Shown here: piece by piece, positions 25,700 through 34,351 of the stretch
Layout of the letters: the number at the start of each line of letters is the position of its first letter
Numbering within the stretch: the first letter of the stretch is position 1
NCBI RefSeq assembly: GCF_035581365.1
Contig: NZ_CP141590.1
Location: 620,001 to 684,000 of the forward strand
Direction of reading: 5' to 3'
DNA from: Tsuneonella sp. CC-YZS046
GTDB taxonomy: Bacteria > Pseudomonadota > Alphaproteobacteria > Sphingomonadales > Sphingomonadaceae
Length of the DNA stretch: 64,000 bases
Position numbers and translations under genes: made by a program
Notes under the pieces: generated by a model
Seen by the model: only the letters and a program-made list of their open reading frames with translations
Database searches by the model: none
What the model was told of the DNA's origin: nothing

Positions 25700-27340
25700 A
25701 TGGCCATTTCGCACGAAGTTAAACCACAGTACGATGCCGTGGTAATCGGTGCTGGACTTTCTGGCATGTACCAACTTTACAAGTTACGCGAAATTGGTCT
25801 GAACGTACTTGGTATTGAAGCTGCTGAGGATATCGGCGGAACATGGAATTTCAACCGCTACCCGGGCTGTCGTTTCGATTCAGAGAGCTACACCTACAGC
25901 TATTCTTTTATCGATGAGCTTCTGGAAGAGTGGAACTGGAGCGAACATTTTGCCTCGCAGCCCGAGATCTTGCGATATTTTAGGGCTGCGGCTGATAAGA
26001 TGGACATTCGCAAAAGCTTTCGCTTCGGAACTCGGGTAACTAAAACACAATTCGACGAAGAGGCCAATACCTGGCATGTAATGTTTGAGGATGGAGAGAG
26101 CGTAACTTGCCGCTTTCTTCTCTCCGCAGTTGGGCCTCTTTCCGCGCCGACTTGGCCTTCTATTGAGGGGTTAAACCGGTTTGCAGGCGAGAGCTACCAT
26201 ACCTATTATTGGCCCCATGCAGACGAGGGGGAAGGTGGAAAGAAGGTCAATTTCGAGGGCAAGCGCGTTGCGGTGATCGGAACTGGCGCAACTGGCATCC
26301 AAGTCATCCAGGAAGTGGCAAAGGAGGCTGGTCAACTACTGGTGTTCCAGCGCAACCCAAACTGGGCTGTCCCGCTGCTGAATTCAAAGATCGATCTTGC
26401 GGAGATGAATAGAATCAAGGCGAATTATCGCGACATTTTCGAACGCTGCAACGCGAGTCATACAGGTCACATGTATCGCAACGTCCGTGAGTCCGCTCTG
26501 CAGGTTTCACCCGAAGAGCGTAAGGCATTCTGGGAGAAGCTCTATGCCCAGCCAGGCTATGCTATCTGGATCGGCAATTACAGGGACGTGTTGCGTGACA
26601 AGGAGGCCAATCGGCTGATGTCGGATTTCGTGGCGGACAAAATTCGCGAACGTGTCAACGATCCCAAGGTCGCCGAAAAGCTGATTCCTAAGAACCATGG
26701 GTTCGGTCTAAAAAGGTTGCCGATGGAGGACGGCTATTTCGAGGTTTATAACCAACCGAACGTAACGCTGGTGGACATCAAGGAAACTCCGATCCAGTTT
26801 GTCTCCGAGAGCGGAATCCAGACCACAGATAAGTTTTACGATATCGACATTCTGATCTGTGCCACCGGCTTCGATGCAGTTACCGGCAGTATCCTCCGGA
26901 TGGACATTGTTGGTCGTGACGGGGTCAGCCTGAAGGAAGTCTGGCGGGATGGTCCAGAAACCTATCTCGGTTTGCAGGTTAACGGTTTTCCCAATTTCTT
27001 TACAATCCTGGGGGCACATAACGGGGCCACATTCTGCAATATCCCGCGTTGCGCGGAGTCTCAGATCAACTGGTTGACCGACATGATTGAGTACCTTCAC
27101 ACCAACGATATCAGATATGTCGAACCGACCGAGAAAGCGCAAAGGGAGTGGACCGAACTTGTCTATGAAGTGGCTAATCAAACGCTGTTCACCGATGTTA
27201 GGTCTTGGTTCAACGGCGACAACTCGAATATCGAGGAGAGACCGCGAAAATTCTTGCTATGGGCAGGCGGGAACATCGCGTATAAACAGAAGTGCGAAGA
27301 AGTGGAGAGCGCTGGCTACGCCGGTTTCGATCTTCACTAA
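25700..27340 (+). CDS. Baeyer-Villiger flavoprotein monooxygenase
   Basis: 546 aa type I Baeyer-Villiger monooxygenase (cyclohexanone monooxygenase-like): FAD- and NADPH-dependent conversion of a ketone to an ester or lactone. FAD Rossmann motif GAGLSG at 17-22, the family fingerprint FxGxxxHxxxWP exact at 161-172 (FAGESYHTYYWP), the NADPH Rossmann motif GTGATG at 194-199, and the CATGFD motif near residue 390. AGGAAG precedes the ATG. With the P450 and alcohol dehydrogenase it completes a hydroxylate-oxidise-lactonise sequence. Confidence 0.95.
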   Translation: MAISHEVKPQYDAVVIGAGLSGMYQLYKLREIGLNVLGIEAAEDIGGTWNFNRYPGCRFDSESYTYSYSFIDELLEEWNWSEHFASQPEILRYFRAAADKMDIRKSFRFGTRVTKTQFDEEANTWHVMFEDGESVTCRFLLSAVGPLSAPTWPSIEGLNRFAGESYHTYYWPHADEGEGGKKVNFEGKRVAVIGTGATGIQVIQEVAKEAGQLLVFQRNPNWAVPLLNSKIDLAEMNRIKANYRDIFERCNASHTGHMYRNVRESALQVSPEERKAFWEKLYAQPGYAIWIGNYRDVLRDKEANRLMSDFVADKIRERVNDPKVAEKLIPKNHGFGLKRLPMEDGYFEVYNQPNVTLVDIKETPIQFVSESGIQTTDKFYDIDILICATGFDAVTGSILRMDIVGRDGVSLKEVWRDGPETYLGLQVNGFPNFFTILGAHNGATFCNIPRCAESQINWLTDMIEYLHTNDIRYVEPTEKAQREWTELVYEVANQTLFTDVRSWFNGDNSNIEERPRKFLLWAGGNIAYKQKCEEVESAGYAGFDLH

Positions 27341-27368
27341 CGCTCTCCAACTTCCACCAAACTGGGGA

Positions 27369-28151
27369 TTAAGCAGCAGTCCAGCCGCCGTCGATAACTA
27401 GGCTAGTGCTGGTTACGAATTTCGCTTCGTCCGATGCGAGGTAGATAACACCGGCGGCGATATCATTAACGTCGCCGATCTGCTGGAGTAGGGCAAGGTT
27501 GGCCATAGTTTTCCATGCACTAGTCTCGTCCATGACGCCTTCGCGTACAAAGCCGTTGACCGCTTCTTCGAGCATCGGTGTGCGTATGCATCCCGGGTAG
27601 ATGGCATTGATGCGAATTGCGTGCCCATGCTGCGCCCACTCTACAGCCAAGGATTTGGGAAGATGACCGACGGCAGCCTTCGCGGCACTATAGGCAACCT
27701 CGTCGGAAAGTCCGACTAGCCCAGCGACGGATGCGATCAGGACGACCGGAGAGGGAAGTCCATCGCTTCCTCCCTTGGCAAGCAATGGCTGCAAGGCGCG
27801 GCATCCCAGCAAAGGAGCCTCCAAATTGACGGAGAGCTGACACCGGATCTGGCCCATTGAGAGCTTATCGATGGGGCTGATGATGACGGCTCCCGCGGCG
27901 TTTACGAATACGTCAAGCTTCCCCTTGTCGTTATCGATCAGCTTGGATAGCGAGGTCCACGATTGTTCCTGTGTAACGTCGAGTTTTAGCGCCGTTCCGC
28001 CGATTTCATCAGCGCTGGCTTTCGCCCCGGCTTCATCGATGTCCGCCAGGTACACACTCGCGCCTTCGGCTATCATGGCGCTAGCCGTAGCCTGGCCAAT
28101 GCCGCCTGCGGCCCCAGTGACCAAAGCAACCTTTCCCCTCAGTCTTCCCAT
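27369..28151 (-). CDS. Short-chain dehydrogenase/reductase
   Basis: 260 aa classical SDR. TGAAGGIG (residues 12-19), Asp ending beta-2 (LADID, suggests NAD), NAAG, Ser in IASVAGLVG and YSAAK with Tyr and Lys; it ends LVIDGGWTAA. Similar to hydroxysteroid or cyclic alcohol dehydrogenases. It follows the acyl-CoA dehydrogenase by 10 bp on the same strand, so the two are cotranscribed, away from the aldehyde dehydrogenase. Confidence 0.9.
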   Translation of the reverse strand: MGRLRGKVALVTGAAGGIGQATASAMIAEGASVYLADIDEAGAKASADEIGGTALKLDVTQEQSWTSLSKLIDNDKGKLDVFVNAAGAVIISPIDKLSMGQIRCQLSVNLEAPLLGCRALQPLLAKGGSDGLPSPVVLIASVAGLVGLSDEVAYSAAKAAVGHLPKSLAVEWAQHGHAIRINAIYPGCIRTPMLEEAVNGFVREGVMDETSAWKTMANLALLQQIGDVNDIAAGVIYLASDEAKFVTSTSLVIDGGWTAA

Positions 28152-28161
28152 GCGGATTACC

Positions 28162-29331
28162 TCAATAGCTTCTTGGGAGTTCCAGCACCTTTTCGGCGAT
28201 GAAGCTCAGGATCAGTTGTTCGGTGATGGGGGCGAGGCGGGTCAGCACGCTTTCGCGGAACAGCCGCTCGACATGATATTCCTTGGCATAGCCGAAGCCG
28301 CCATGGGTCGCGACCGCCTGATAGGCCGCATCGAAGCAGGCCCGGGCCGAAAGGAACTTGGCCGCATTGGCTTCCGCGCCGCAGGGCAGGCCGCTGTCGT
28401 AAAGACGCGCGGCCTTTTCCACCATCAGCCAGGCGCTTTCCAGATACATCCACTTTTCCGCGAGCGGATGCTGGATGCCCTGATTCTGGCCGATCTGGCG
28501 ATCGAACACCACCCGCTCCTTGGCGTATTGCACCGCGCGGCGCAGCGCATCGCGGCCGATGCCGATGGCTTCGCAGGCGATCAGGATGCGTTCCGGGTTG
28601 AGGCTGTGCAGGATATAGCCGAAGCCCTTGCCTTCCTCGCCGATGCGGTCCTCTTCGGGAATGAACAGGTCCTCGATGAAGATCGCGTTCGAATCCACCG
28701 CCTTGCGGCCCATCTTGGGGATCAGGTGAACATCGATCTTGGAACGGTCGAGATCGGTGTAGAAGATGGTGATGCCGTCGGTCGGCTTCTTGCAATCCTC
28801 GAACTTTGTGGTGCGCGTCAGCAGCATGATCTTGTTTGCGACCTGCGCGGTGGAGGTCCACACCTTCTGCCCGTTCACCCGATAGCCGCCTGGCACCTTC
28901 TCGGCGAAGGTCTTGATCCGGGTGGTGTTGAGGCCTGCGTCGGGTTCGGTGAAGCCGAAGCACACCTGGTCCTCGCCGGCCACCAGCCGGGGCACCCAGC
29001 GCGCCTTCTGCTCGTCCGTGCCCTTGACCACGATGGGGTGCGGGCCGAACAGGTTGATGTGGATGGTGGACGCCGCCGCGAAGCCGCCGCCCGAGGCCGC
29101 GACCTCGTTCATCATCGTCATCGCTTCGGTCACGCCAAGGCCGGACCCGCCATATTCCTCCGGCATGGTGATGCCCAGCCAGCCGCCTTCGGCCATGGCG
29201 CGGTGAAATTCGCGGGGGAACTTGCCGTCGTCGTCGCGGGCGAGCCAGTATTCGTCGTCGAAGGGCGCGCAGGCCGCGCGCACGCCTTCCCGAATGGCGT
29301 TCAGGTCTTCCTCTGTTGGCAACTTTTCCAA
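28162..29331 (-). CDS. Acyl-CoA dehydrogenase
   Basis: 389 aa FAD enzyme for alpha,beta-dehydrogenation of an acyl-CoA. Signatures: CFGFTEPDAGLNTTRI, KVWTSTAQVANKIML, GYILHSLNPERILIACEAIGIGRDALRRAVQYAKERVVF, GFGYAKEYHVERLFRE. I start at TTG 29331 (LEKLPTEED), because a purine-rich AGGGAGAAAGGA lies just upstream. The ATG at 29379 has no ribosome site and lies inside the operator palindrome, but it is possible. The gene is clearly more GC-rich than both neighbours, as if acquired separately. Confidence 0.92.
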   Translation of the reverse strand: MEKLPTEEDLNAIREGVRAACAPFDDEYWLARDDDGKFPREFHRAMAEGGWLGITMPEEYGGSGLGVTEAMTMMNEVAASGGGFAAASTIHINLFGPHPIVVKGTDEQKARWVPRLVAGEDQVCFGFTEPDAGLNTTRIKTFAEKVPGGYRVNGQKVWTSTAQVANKIMLLTRTTKFEDCKKPTDGITIFYTDLDRSKIDVHLIPKMGRKAVDSNAIFIEDLFIPEEDRIGEEGKGFGYILHSLNPERILIACEAIGIGRDALRRAVQYAKERVVFDRQIGQNQGIQHPLAEKWMYLESAWLMVEKAARLYDSGLPCGAEANAAKFLSARACFDAAYQAVATHGGFGYAKEYHVERLFRESVLTRLAPITEQLILSFIAEKVLELPRSY

Positions 29332-29376
29332 TGTTCCTTTCTCCCTGGAATTCGCGTCGTCTATATGAGTGGTTTT

Positions 29377-29392
29377 CATACTAGACAGTATA
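29377..29392. promoter_or_regulatory. Cluster operator, copy 5 (divergent promoter region)
   Basis: CATACT-AGAC-AGTATA, one base off the palindrome TATACT-N4-AGTATA, placed between the acyl-CoA dehydrogenase (minus) and aldehyde dehydrogenase (plus) genes, so one site could control both. Confidence 0.6.
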
Positions 29393-29464
29393 ATAGAAAT
29401 ATATAAAGCATACAAATGCTGATGTGTGTGAGCGATGGCGCGATTGGGAGAAATGTTGATCACC

Positions 29465-30901
29465 ATGATTGTCTTGAAGAATCTCATCGACGGAGATTGG
29501 CGCGAGGGTGACTCGATTTTCGCTAGCACCAATCCATCCAATCTCGATGAAATCGTGGCGCAATGCGTTTCCGGTTCGGCGGATCAGGTGATGGAAAGCA
29601 TTGCAGCCGCCAAAACTGCGTTTGCCGAGTGGTCGCACTCTTCGATCCTATTACGACACGACATTCTTATGCGTGTAGCTTCTGAATTGCGGGAGCGGGA
29701 AGTGGAACTGGGTCGGTTGGTATCCTGTGAGCAGGGTAAGACTTTGCGGGAAGCGACCGCAGAAGTGGTGCGCGCAGCTCAGATTTTCGAATTCTTTGCA
29801 GGCGAATGCTTGCGCATACAGGGTGAGAAATTGGCTAGTGTGAGGCCAGGTGTGGAAGTGGACATCACGCGTGAGGCGCTTGGGGTCATCGGGCTTATCA
29901 CGCCGTGGAACATTCCGATTGCGATACCGGCCTGGAAGATCGCGCCGGCGCTGGCTTACGGTAATTGCATCGTCTTCAAGCCGGCCGAATTGGTTTCGGC
30001 AACGGCCTGGCACTTGGTTGACATCATCTGTCGGGCCGGTGTTCCCCAAGGTGTCCTCAACCTTGTAATGGGTTCGGGAAAGGTCATCGGATCGGCAATG
30101 GCCAGGAGCCCGGACATCGATGGGATCAGTTTTACCGGATCCACCACGACCGGCAGAACTATCGCCACGAACTGTGCCGAACATGGCACCAAGTTGCAGA
30201 TGGAAATGGGGGGGAAGAACCCCTTAGTCGTGCTGGCCGACGCGGATATGGATCTGGCACTTGATTGCGCCATCGATAGCGCTTTTTTTGCCACAGGGCA
30301 GCGATGTACCGCGGCCTCACGCCTAATCGTCGAAGACGCGATTCACGATTATTTTGTTCAGGCATTGATCGAGAGAATGAAGGCGATCAAGATCGGACAT
30401 GCACTCGATCCGGCGACCGATATAGGCCCCGTTGTAAGTGAGGGGCAGTTAGAACAGAATCTTCGCTATATCGATATTGGACAGGGGGAGGGAGCAACGC
30501 TCGCTTTCGGTGGAAGCAGGATCGAAGGCACAACCAGAGGCTACTTTATGCAGCCCGCCCTGTTCAGTTCGGCAAGCAATGGCATGCGAATTTGCCAGGA
30601 GGAAATTTTCGGACCGGTTGCTGCAGTCACTCGCGTTGCTGATTACGATGAGGCCTTGCAGGTAGCAAACGATACGCAGTTCGGTCTTTCCGCCGGAATT
30701 TGTACTAGGAATCTCGCGTGCGCGATGCATTTCCGGCGAAACGTGGCCGCCGGGATCGTGGCGGTGAATCTGCCTACCGCTGGGGCCGACTTTCACGTAC
30801 CTTTCGGTGGGCGCAAGGCATCTTCTCTGGGGCCGCGTGAGCAGGGAAGAAGCGCCATCGAATTCTATACGACCACGAAAACTAGTTATCTACGTTGTTG
30901 A
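29465..30901 (+). CDS. NAD(P)-dependent aldehyde dehydrogenase
   Basis: 478 aa ALDH superfamily enzyme oxidising an aldehyde to the acid. PWNIPIAIPAWKIAPALAYGN, the Glu general base in LQMEMGGKNP, the catalytic Cys in FATGQRCTAASR and EIFGPVAAV are all present. Three in-frame ATGs (29435, 29453, 29465) compete; GGGAGAA at 29446-29452 fits 29465 best, at 12 bases. In this cluster it may take the aldehyde formed after lactone opening to the acid used by the CoA ligase or CoA-transferase (inference). Confidence 0.93.
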   Translation: MIVLKNLIDGDWREGDSIFASTNPSNLDEIVAQCVSGSADQVMESIAAAKTAFAEWSHSSILLRHDILMRVASELREREVELGRLVSCEQGKTLREATAEVVRAAQIFEFFAGECLRIQGEKLASVRPGVEVDITREALGVIGLITPWNIPIAIPAWKIAPALAYGNCIVFKPAELVSATAWHLVDIICRAGVPQGVLNLVMGSGKVIGSAMARSPDIDGISFTGSTTTGRTIATNCAEHGTKLQMEMGGKNPLVVLADADMDLALDCAIDSAFFATGQRCTAASRLIVEDAIHDYFVQALIERMKAIKIGHALDPATDIGPVVSEGQLEQNLRYIDIGQGEGATLAFGGSRIEGTTRGYFMQPALFSSASNGMRICQEEIFGPVAAVTRVADYDEALQVANDTQFGLSAGICTRNLACAMHFRRNVAAGIVAVNLPTAGADFHVPFGGRKASSLGPREQGRSAIEFYTTTKTSYLRC

Positions 30902-31087
30902 TGCGGGGACATTGGCTGGCTTTCGCTGCGTGCGGAGGGAGCGGTCCGAAGCGGCTTTGGAGCGATTTCAATCTTCTCACGATTCCGGCCCGACAGTTTC
31001 GGGACTGGCGGCAGCTGTATGGCGTTTGCCGGCTTCCACCATCGGTAGTGCTGGGAAAATGAAGGGCAGGCAAGGGGTATACTGATT

Positions 31088-31861
31088 GTGAACAGGAGCG
31101 ATTTTCGTAATGGCATAGCACTCGTAGCCGGCGGCAGCGGGGGGCTGGGCGCGAGCATCTGTCGGTTGCTGGCCAAGGCGGGCGTAGACATTGCCTTCAC
31201 CTATTTTCGGAACGACATTGCGGCGAAAGATCTAGCAAGCGAACTTGAATCGGCCGGAGTACGAGCAATGGCCATCCGGATGGATCTCGCTGACCTTGAA
31301 TCGGTAAAAGCCGGTGTCGAGACGGTGCGCGCAAAGTTCGGCGACCCCAGCACCCTGATCTATGCAGCGGGCCCTCAATTGCATTTTCGATACATCGTAA
31401 ACATCGAGCCAGATTTGTTTCATCGCACGATGAAGCAGGATGTGGATGGCTTCTACAATCTGGTTTCAAGCGTGCTCCCGATCCTGAGGGAAGAACGTGG
31501 TGCACTCGTTGCGCTAGCAACGCCAGCGATCCAGAAATACACAAAGAAGGACATTCTTTCCATCGCTCCCAAAGCTGCCGTGCATGCGATAGTGAAGGGT
31601 ATCGCTGTAGAGGAAGGACGTTATGGCGTGCGCGCAAATTCCGTTGGCGTGGGGCTTGTTGGCGATGCCGGTCTGTTCGAATCGCTTAAGGAAAACGGCA
31701 GTATTGACGACAAGTTCATGAAGGCGACATACGAGCGTGTGCCTTTGGCGCGGCTTGGCAAGTCATCGGAGATCGCAGAAGCCGTGATCTTCCTGGCATC
31801 GGAAAAAGCGAGTTTCATCACTGGAAACATCCTAATGGCCGATGGTGGCCTCTCCGCGTGA
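31088..31861 (+). CDS. Atypical SDR lacking the catalytic Tyr
   Basis: 257 aa SDR fold. The cofactor loop reads AGGSGGLG (residues 14-21), with YAAG for NNAG. At the active site the usual YxxxK reads S158-IAP-K162, and the Ser region is LATPAI, leaving Thr145 as a candidate. The C-terminus is normal (GNILMADGGLSA). Either the chemistry differs or it is a binding or structural SDR. It starts with GTG 186 bp after the aldehyde dehydrogenase, and its stop overlaps the CoA-transferase start. Confidence 0.85.
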   Translation: MNRSDFRNGIALVAGGSGGLGASICRLLAKAGVDIAFTYFRNDIAAKDLASELESAGVRAMAIRMDLADLESVKAGVETVRAKFGDPSTLIYAAGPQLHFRYIVNIEPDLFHRTMKQDVDGFYNLVSSVLPILREERGALVALATPAIQKYTKKDILSIAPKAAVHAIVKGIAVEEGRYGVRANSVGVGLVGDAGLFESLKENGSIDDKFMKATYERVPLARLGKSSEIAEAVIFLASEKASFITGNILMADGGLSA

Positions 31862-33018
31862 CGGAAAGCAGCAACAGACCGGTGAAAGGTGCGCTGGACG
31901 GCTTTCGGGTCATCGACCTTTCGCGTGTGCTCGCAGGCCCGTTCTGCACGCAAATTCTTGGCGATCATGGTGCTGACATCTTGAAAGTGGAATCTCTTGC
32001 CGGAGATGAAACGCGCAACTGGGGGCCGCCATTTATCGGCGATACCGCCGCCTATTTCCACGGCGTCAACCGCAACAAACGCAGTATTGCTCTTGACCTG
32101 AGCCACGCTGACCAGCGTGGTGCCTTGCTTGATATCATCGCCCACGCCGACGTCGTTATCGAGAATTTCAAGGCAGGCACAATGGCGCGCTGGGGGATGG
32201 ACTACGCTGCGTTGACGGAGCGTTTCCCCAGCCTAGTATATTGCAAGATCACTGGATTTGGCGATGATGGCCCGTTGGGCGGGATGCCCGGTTATGACGC
32301 TGCGGTACAGGCGATGTCCGGCCTTATGAGCGTCAACGGCGAGGGTGACGGGCCACCGCTTCGCATGGGGGTGCCAATCGTCGACCTTGTGACGGGCCTT
32401 AATTCAGCAATCGGTATTCTGCTTGCGCTGATTGAACGTTCCAAGAGCGGGCGCGGACAACTTGTTGATATGACCCTGTATGATTGCGCCTTGTCGCTTC
32501 TTCATCCGCATTCCGCCAATTATCTAACAGCTGAGATCGAACCGCTACGCAGTGGTAATGCTCACCCCAACATCACGCCTTATGATTGCTTCGCAACGGC
32601 AACCGAACCCGTTTTTCTCGCGATCGGAACCGACGGGCAATTCGCAAAGTTCTGTGAGATCGTTGGCAGGGCCGAGTTGAGCACGGACCCGGACTATCGT
32701 ACTAACGGAGATAGGAACGTGCATCGCGATCAGCTTCGCAAGGAGATTGGAGGCGTACTGGCAACCTGCGCCGGAAAGGAACTTGTTCAGCGCTTGATGA
32801 AAGCTGGAGTGCCCTGCGCTCCGGTACTTACTGTATCGCAAGCCCTGACTCACGAACACAGCGCGCATCGTCGCATGATTGTCGATGATGGTCTCTATCG
32901 CGGCATTGCCAGCCCGATAAAATTAAGTGCAACGCCTGCCAGTTTCAATTGTCGCCCGCCCGATCGGCCCCGCTACGACCCTGAAACGATCAACGGGCTG
33001 CGCAACATGTGGCCCTGA
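31858..33018 (+). CDS. Family III CoA-transferase (CaiB/BaiF)
   Basis: 386 aa. Family III transferases move CoA between carboxylates through an aspartyl intermediate; Asp147 in GMPGYDAAVQAMSG is that residue. Further signatures are RVIDLSRVLAGPFC, ILKVESLAGDETRNWGPP and IENFKAGTMARWG. The GTG start overlaps the previous stop by 4 bp. It probably provides ATP-free CoA activation of a pathway acid, alongside the ligase at 15791. Confidence 0.93.
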   Translation: MTESSNRPVKGALDGFRVIDLSRVLAGPFCTQILGDHGADILKVESLAGDETRNWGPPFIGDTAAYFHGVNRNKRSIALDLSHADQRGALLDIIAHADVVIENFKAGTMARWGMDYAALTERFPSLVYCKITGFGDDGPLGGMPGYDAAVQAMSGLMSVNGEGDGPPLRMGVPIVDLVTGLNSAIGILLALIERSKSGRGQLVDMTLYDCALSLLHPHSANYLTAEIEPLRSGNAHPNITPYDCFATATEPVFLAIGTDGQFAKFCEIVGRAELSTDPDYRTNGDRNVHRDQLRKEIGGVLATCAGKELVQRLMKAGVPCAPVLTVSQALTHEHSAHRRMIVDDGLYRGIASPIKLSATPASFNCRPPDRPRYDPETINGLRNMWP

Positions 33019-33179
33019 TTTCAATTGCTGCTGCCGCTGCGCTCATCGTGGCGTTTCGGAGATGGCGTCGATGGACAAACCGGATAAACTTGCATAACAG
33101 CAAATCGACGGCAACCAGGAATGTGAGGCACATGCGGTAATTGCACGTTGGTGCTGCACCGTTTACTAGAGACCAGAAG

Positions 33180-33779
33180 ATGAAGCAGAAAATAAGAGAA
33201 TTTAAGAAAAATCAGATTCTCGAAGAAGCTGTGGAAATGATTTCGGAGTTTGGTTTTCATCAAACCACGATGGACAAGCTCTGCGAAAAGCTTGATGTAT
33301 CAAAGCCTTTTCTTTATTCATATTTTGATAATAAAAGCGATTTGCTAATTGAGATATATGATAGAGTGGCCCAGATATCTTCGTCTGGAATAAAAGATAT
33401 CATACGATCTGACGATAGTCCTGAGCATAAGATAAGAGATATTGTCACATACCTCGTAAAGCTTAATATTGATGTGCAGGATCTTTGCTCTATTTATATG
33501 CAAGAGGAAAAAAATCTTCCAGAGGAAAAGCGTTTAGAAATACGTGCGGAAGAACGTCAGCTTGACGACAGTTTTACGAGACTAATTGAAGATGGAATTG
33601 TGAAAGGCGTATTCGATGTTGCGAGGCCACGAATAGCGACACTTTCTATTTTTAGTATGGCTCGATGGGTTCATCGTTGGTATAAACCCGGTGCGATCCC
33701 CGCAGATGAAATTGCCTCAGAAATTGCGGATTACGCGCTGCGTCTTCTCAATTATAAGATTGATGGAAGCGGCGAGTGA
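33180..33779 (+). CDS. TetR-family transcriptional regulator
   Basis: 199 aa. The N-terminal helix-turn-helix (QILEEAVEMISEFGFHQTTMDKLCEKLDVSKPFLYSYFDNKSDL, split here by motif at about residues 9-52) is followed by an all-helical ligand domain. The ATG at 33180 is chosen over a TTG at 33141 for the MKQKIREFKKNQ start; the ribosome site is weak. The gene is strongly AT-rich with rare codons, unlike anything else in the window. It closes the catabolic cluster and is the only regulator in it, so it is the prime candidate to bind the TATACT-N4-AGTATA sites (inference). Confidence 0.9.
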   Translation: MKQKIREFKKNQILEEAVEMISEFGFHQTTMDKLCEKLDVSKPFLYSYFDNKSDLLIEIYDRVAQISSSGIKDIIRSDDSPEHKIRDIVTYLVKLNIDVQDLCSIYMQEEKNLPEEKRLEIRAEERQLDDSFTRLIEDGIVKGVFDVARPRIATLSIFSMARWVHRWYKPGAIPADEIASEIADYALRLLNYKIDGSGE

Positions 33780-33949
33780 TTCCGGCTGACAAAGTCAAAA
33801 TTTTATTTCTTATTTCTTTGGCCGAGGTTGGCGTTAGAGACGAGCGATCCCGCGAACTTCCTGCTGTATCGTCTTCAGCGGCGTTTACAGAATCTGGGGG
33901 TAAGCCTTCGACTAGTTCGCGTGCAGGGTTGTAGATCTGTTCGCGGGGG
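33780..33949. other. Non-coding stretch after the TetR gene
   Basis: About 170 bases with no supported gene, AT-rich at first and then GC-richer toward the IS remnant. Confidence 0.4.
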
Positions 33950-34273
33950 CAACTTGATTGACACTAGCCGTGCAGTGCAGGTTCTGCACCTCGCCGGTCG
34001 TTCGGCAGAGGCAGTGTTGCCCGCCAGACGGCGCTCCTGACCTCATGAACTCCTTCGACCAAATTTAACACAGGTTCCGGGCGATCCCTTCCCTTGCGGC
34101 AAAGATCGGCGAGGTTGTCACCGCCGCGCAGACACTCGAGCAACAATCCGGATGTCCTTGGCAGAGAACTGCTGTCGACGCGTTTGCAGGCGGATATCCT
34201 TCACCACCTGCTCTGCAGGAGCTTTGACGGAAGGGGCTGACGGCCAACAGCGCCCAGATAATGAGTTGTGCAT
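33950..34273 (-). pseudogene. IS3-family transposase OrfA remnant
   Basis: On the minus strand, APAEQVVKDIRLQTRRQQFS leads into KDIRIV, and after a small frame change into ECLRGGDNLADLCRK, then in another frame REGIARNLC, stop, IWSKEFM. This order matches OrfA of IS3-type elements (…QVVKDIRRxTRR, EGLRGEDSIAELCRREGI, WSKEF). At least two frameshifts and a stop make it dead. No OrfB or terminal repeats were seen. Confidence 0.65.
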
Positions 34274-34351
34274 AGCTGTGGCAGCGTTGAATTTATTTGC
34301 GGCCAGCTCTCTGTCAATGGTTTGTGGTACTGAGAACCACAAATCTGTCGG

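Noticed and set aside
33164-33179. TTTACT-AGAG-ACCAGA before the TetR gene as an autoregulatory cluster operator
   Set aside because: The left arm fits apart from one base, but the right arm keeps too few positions to call.
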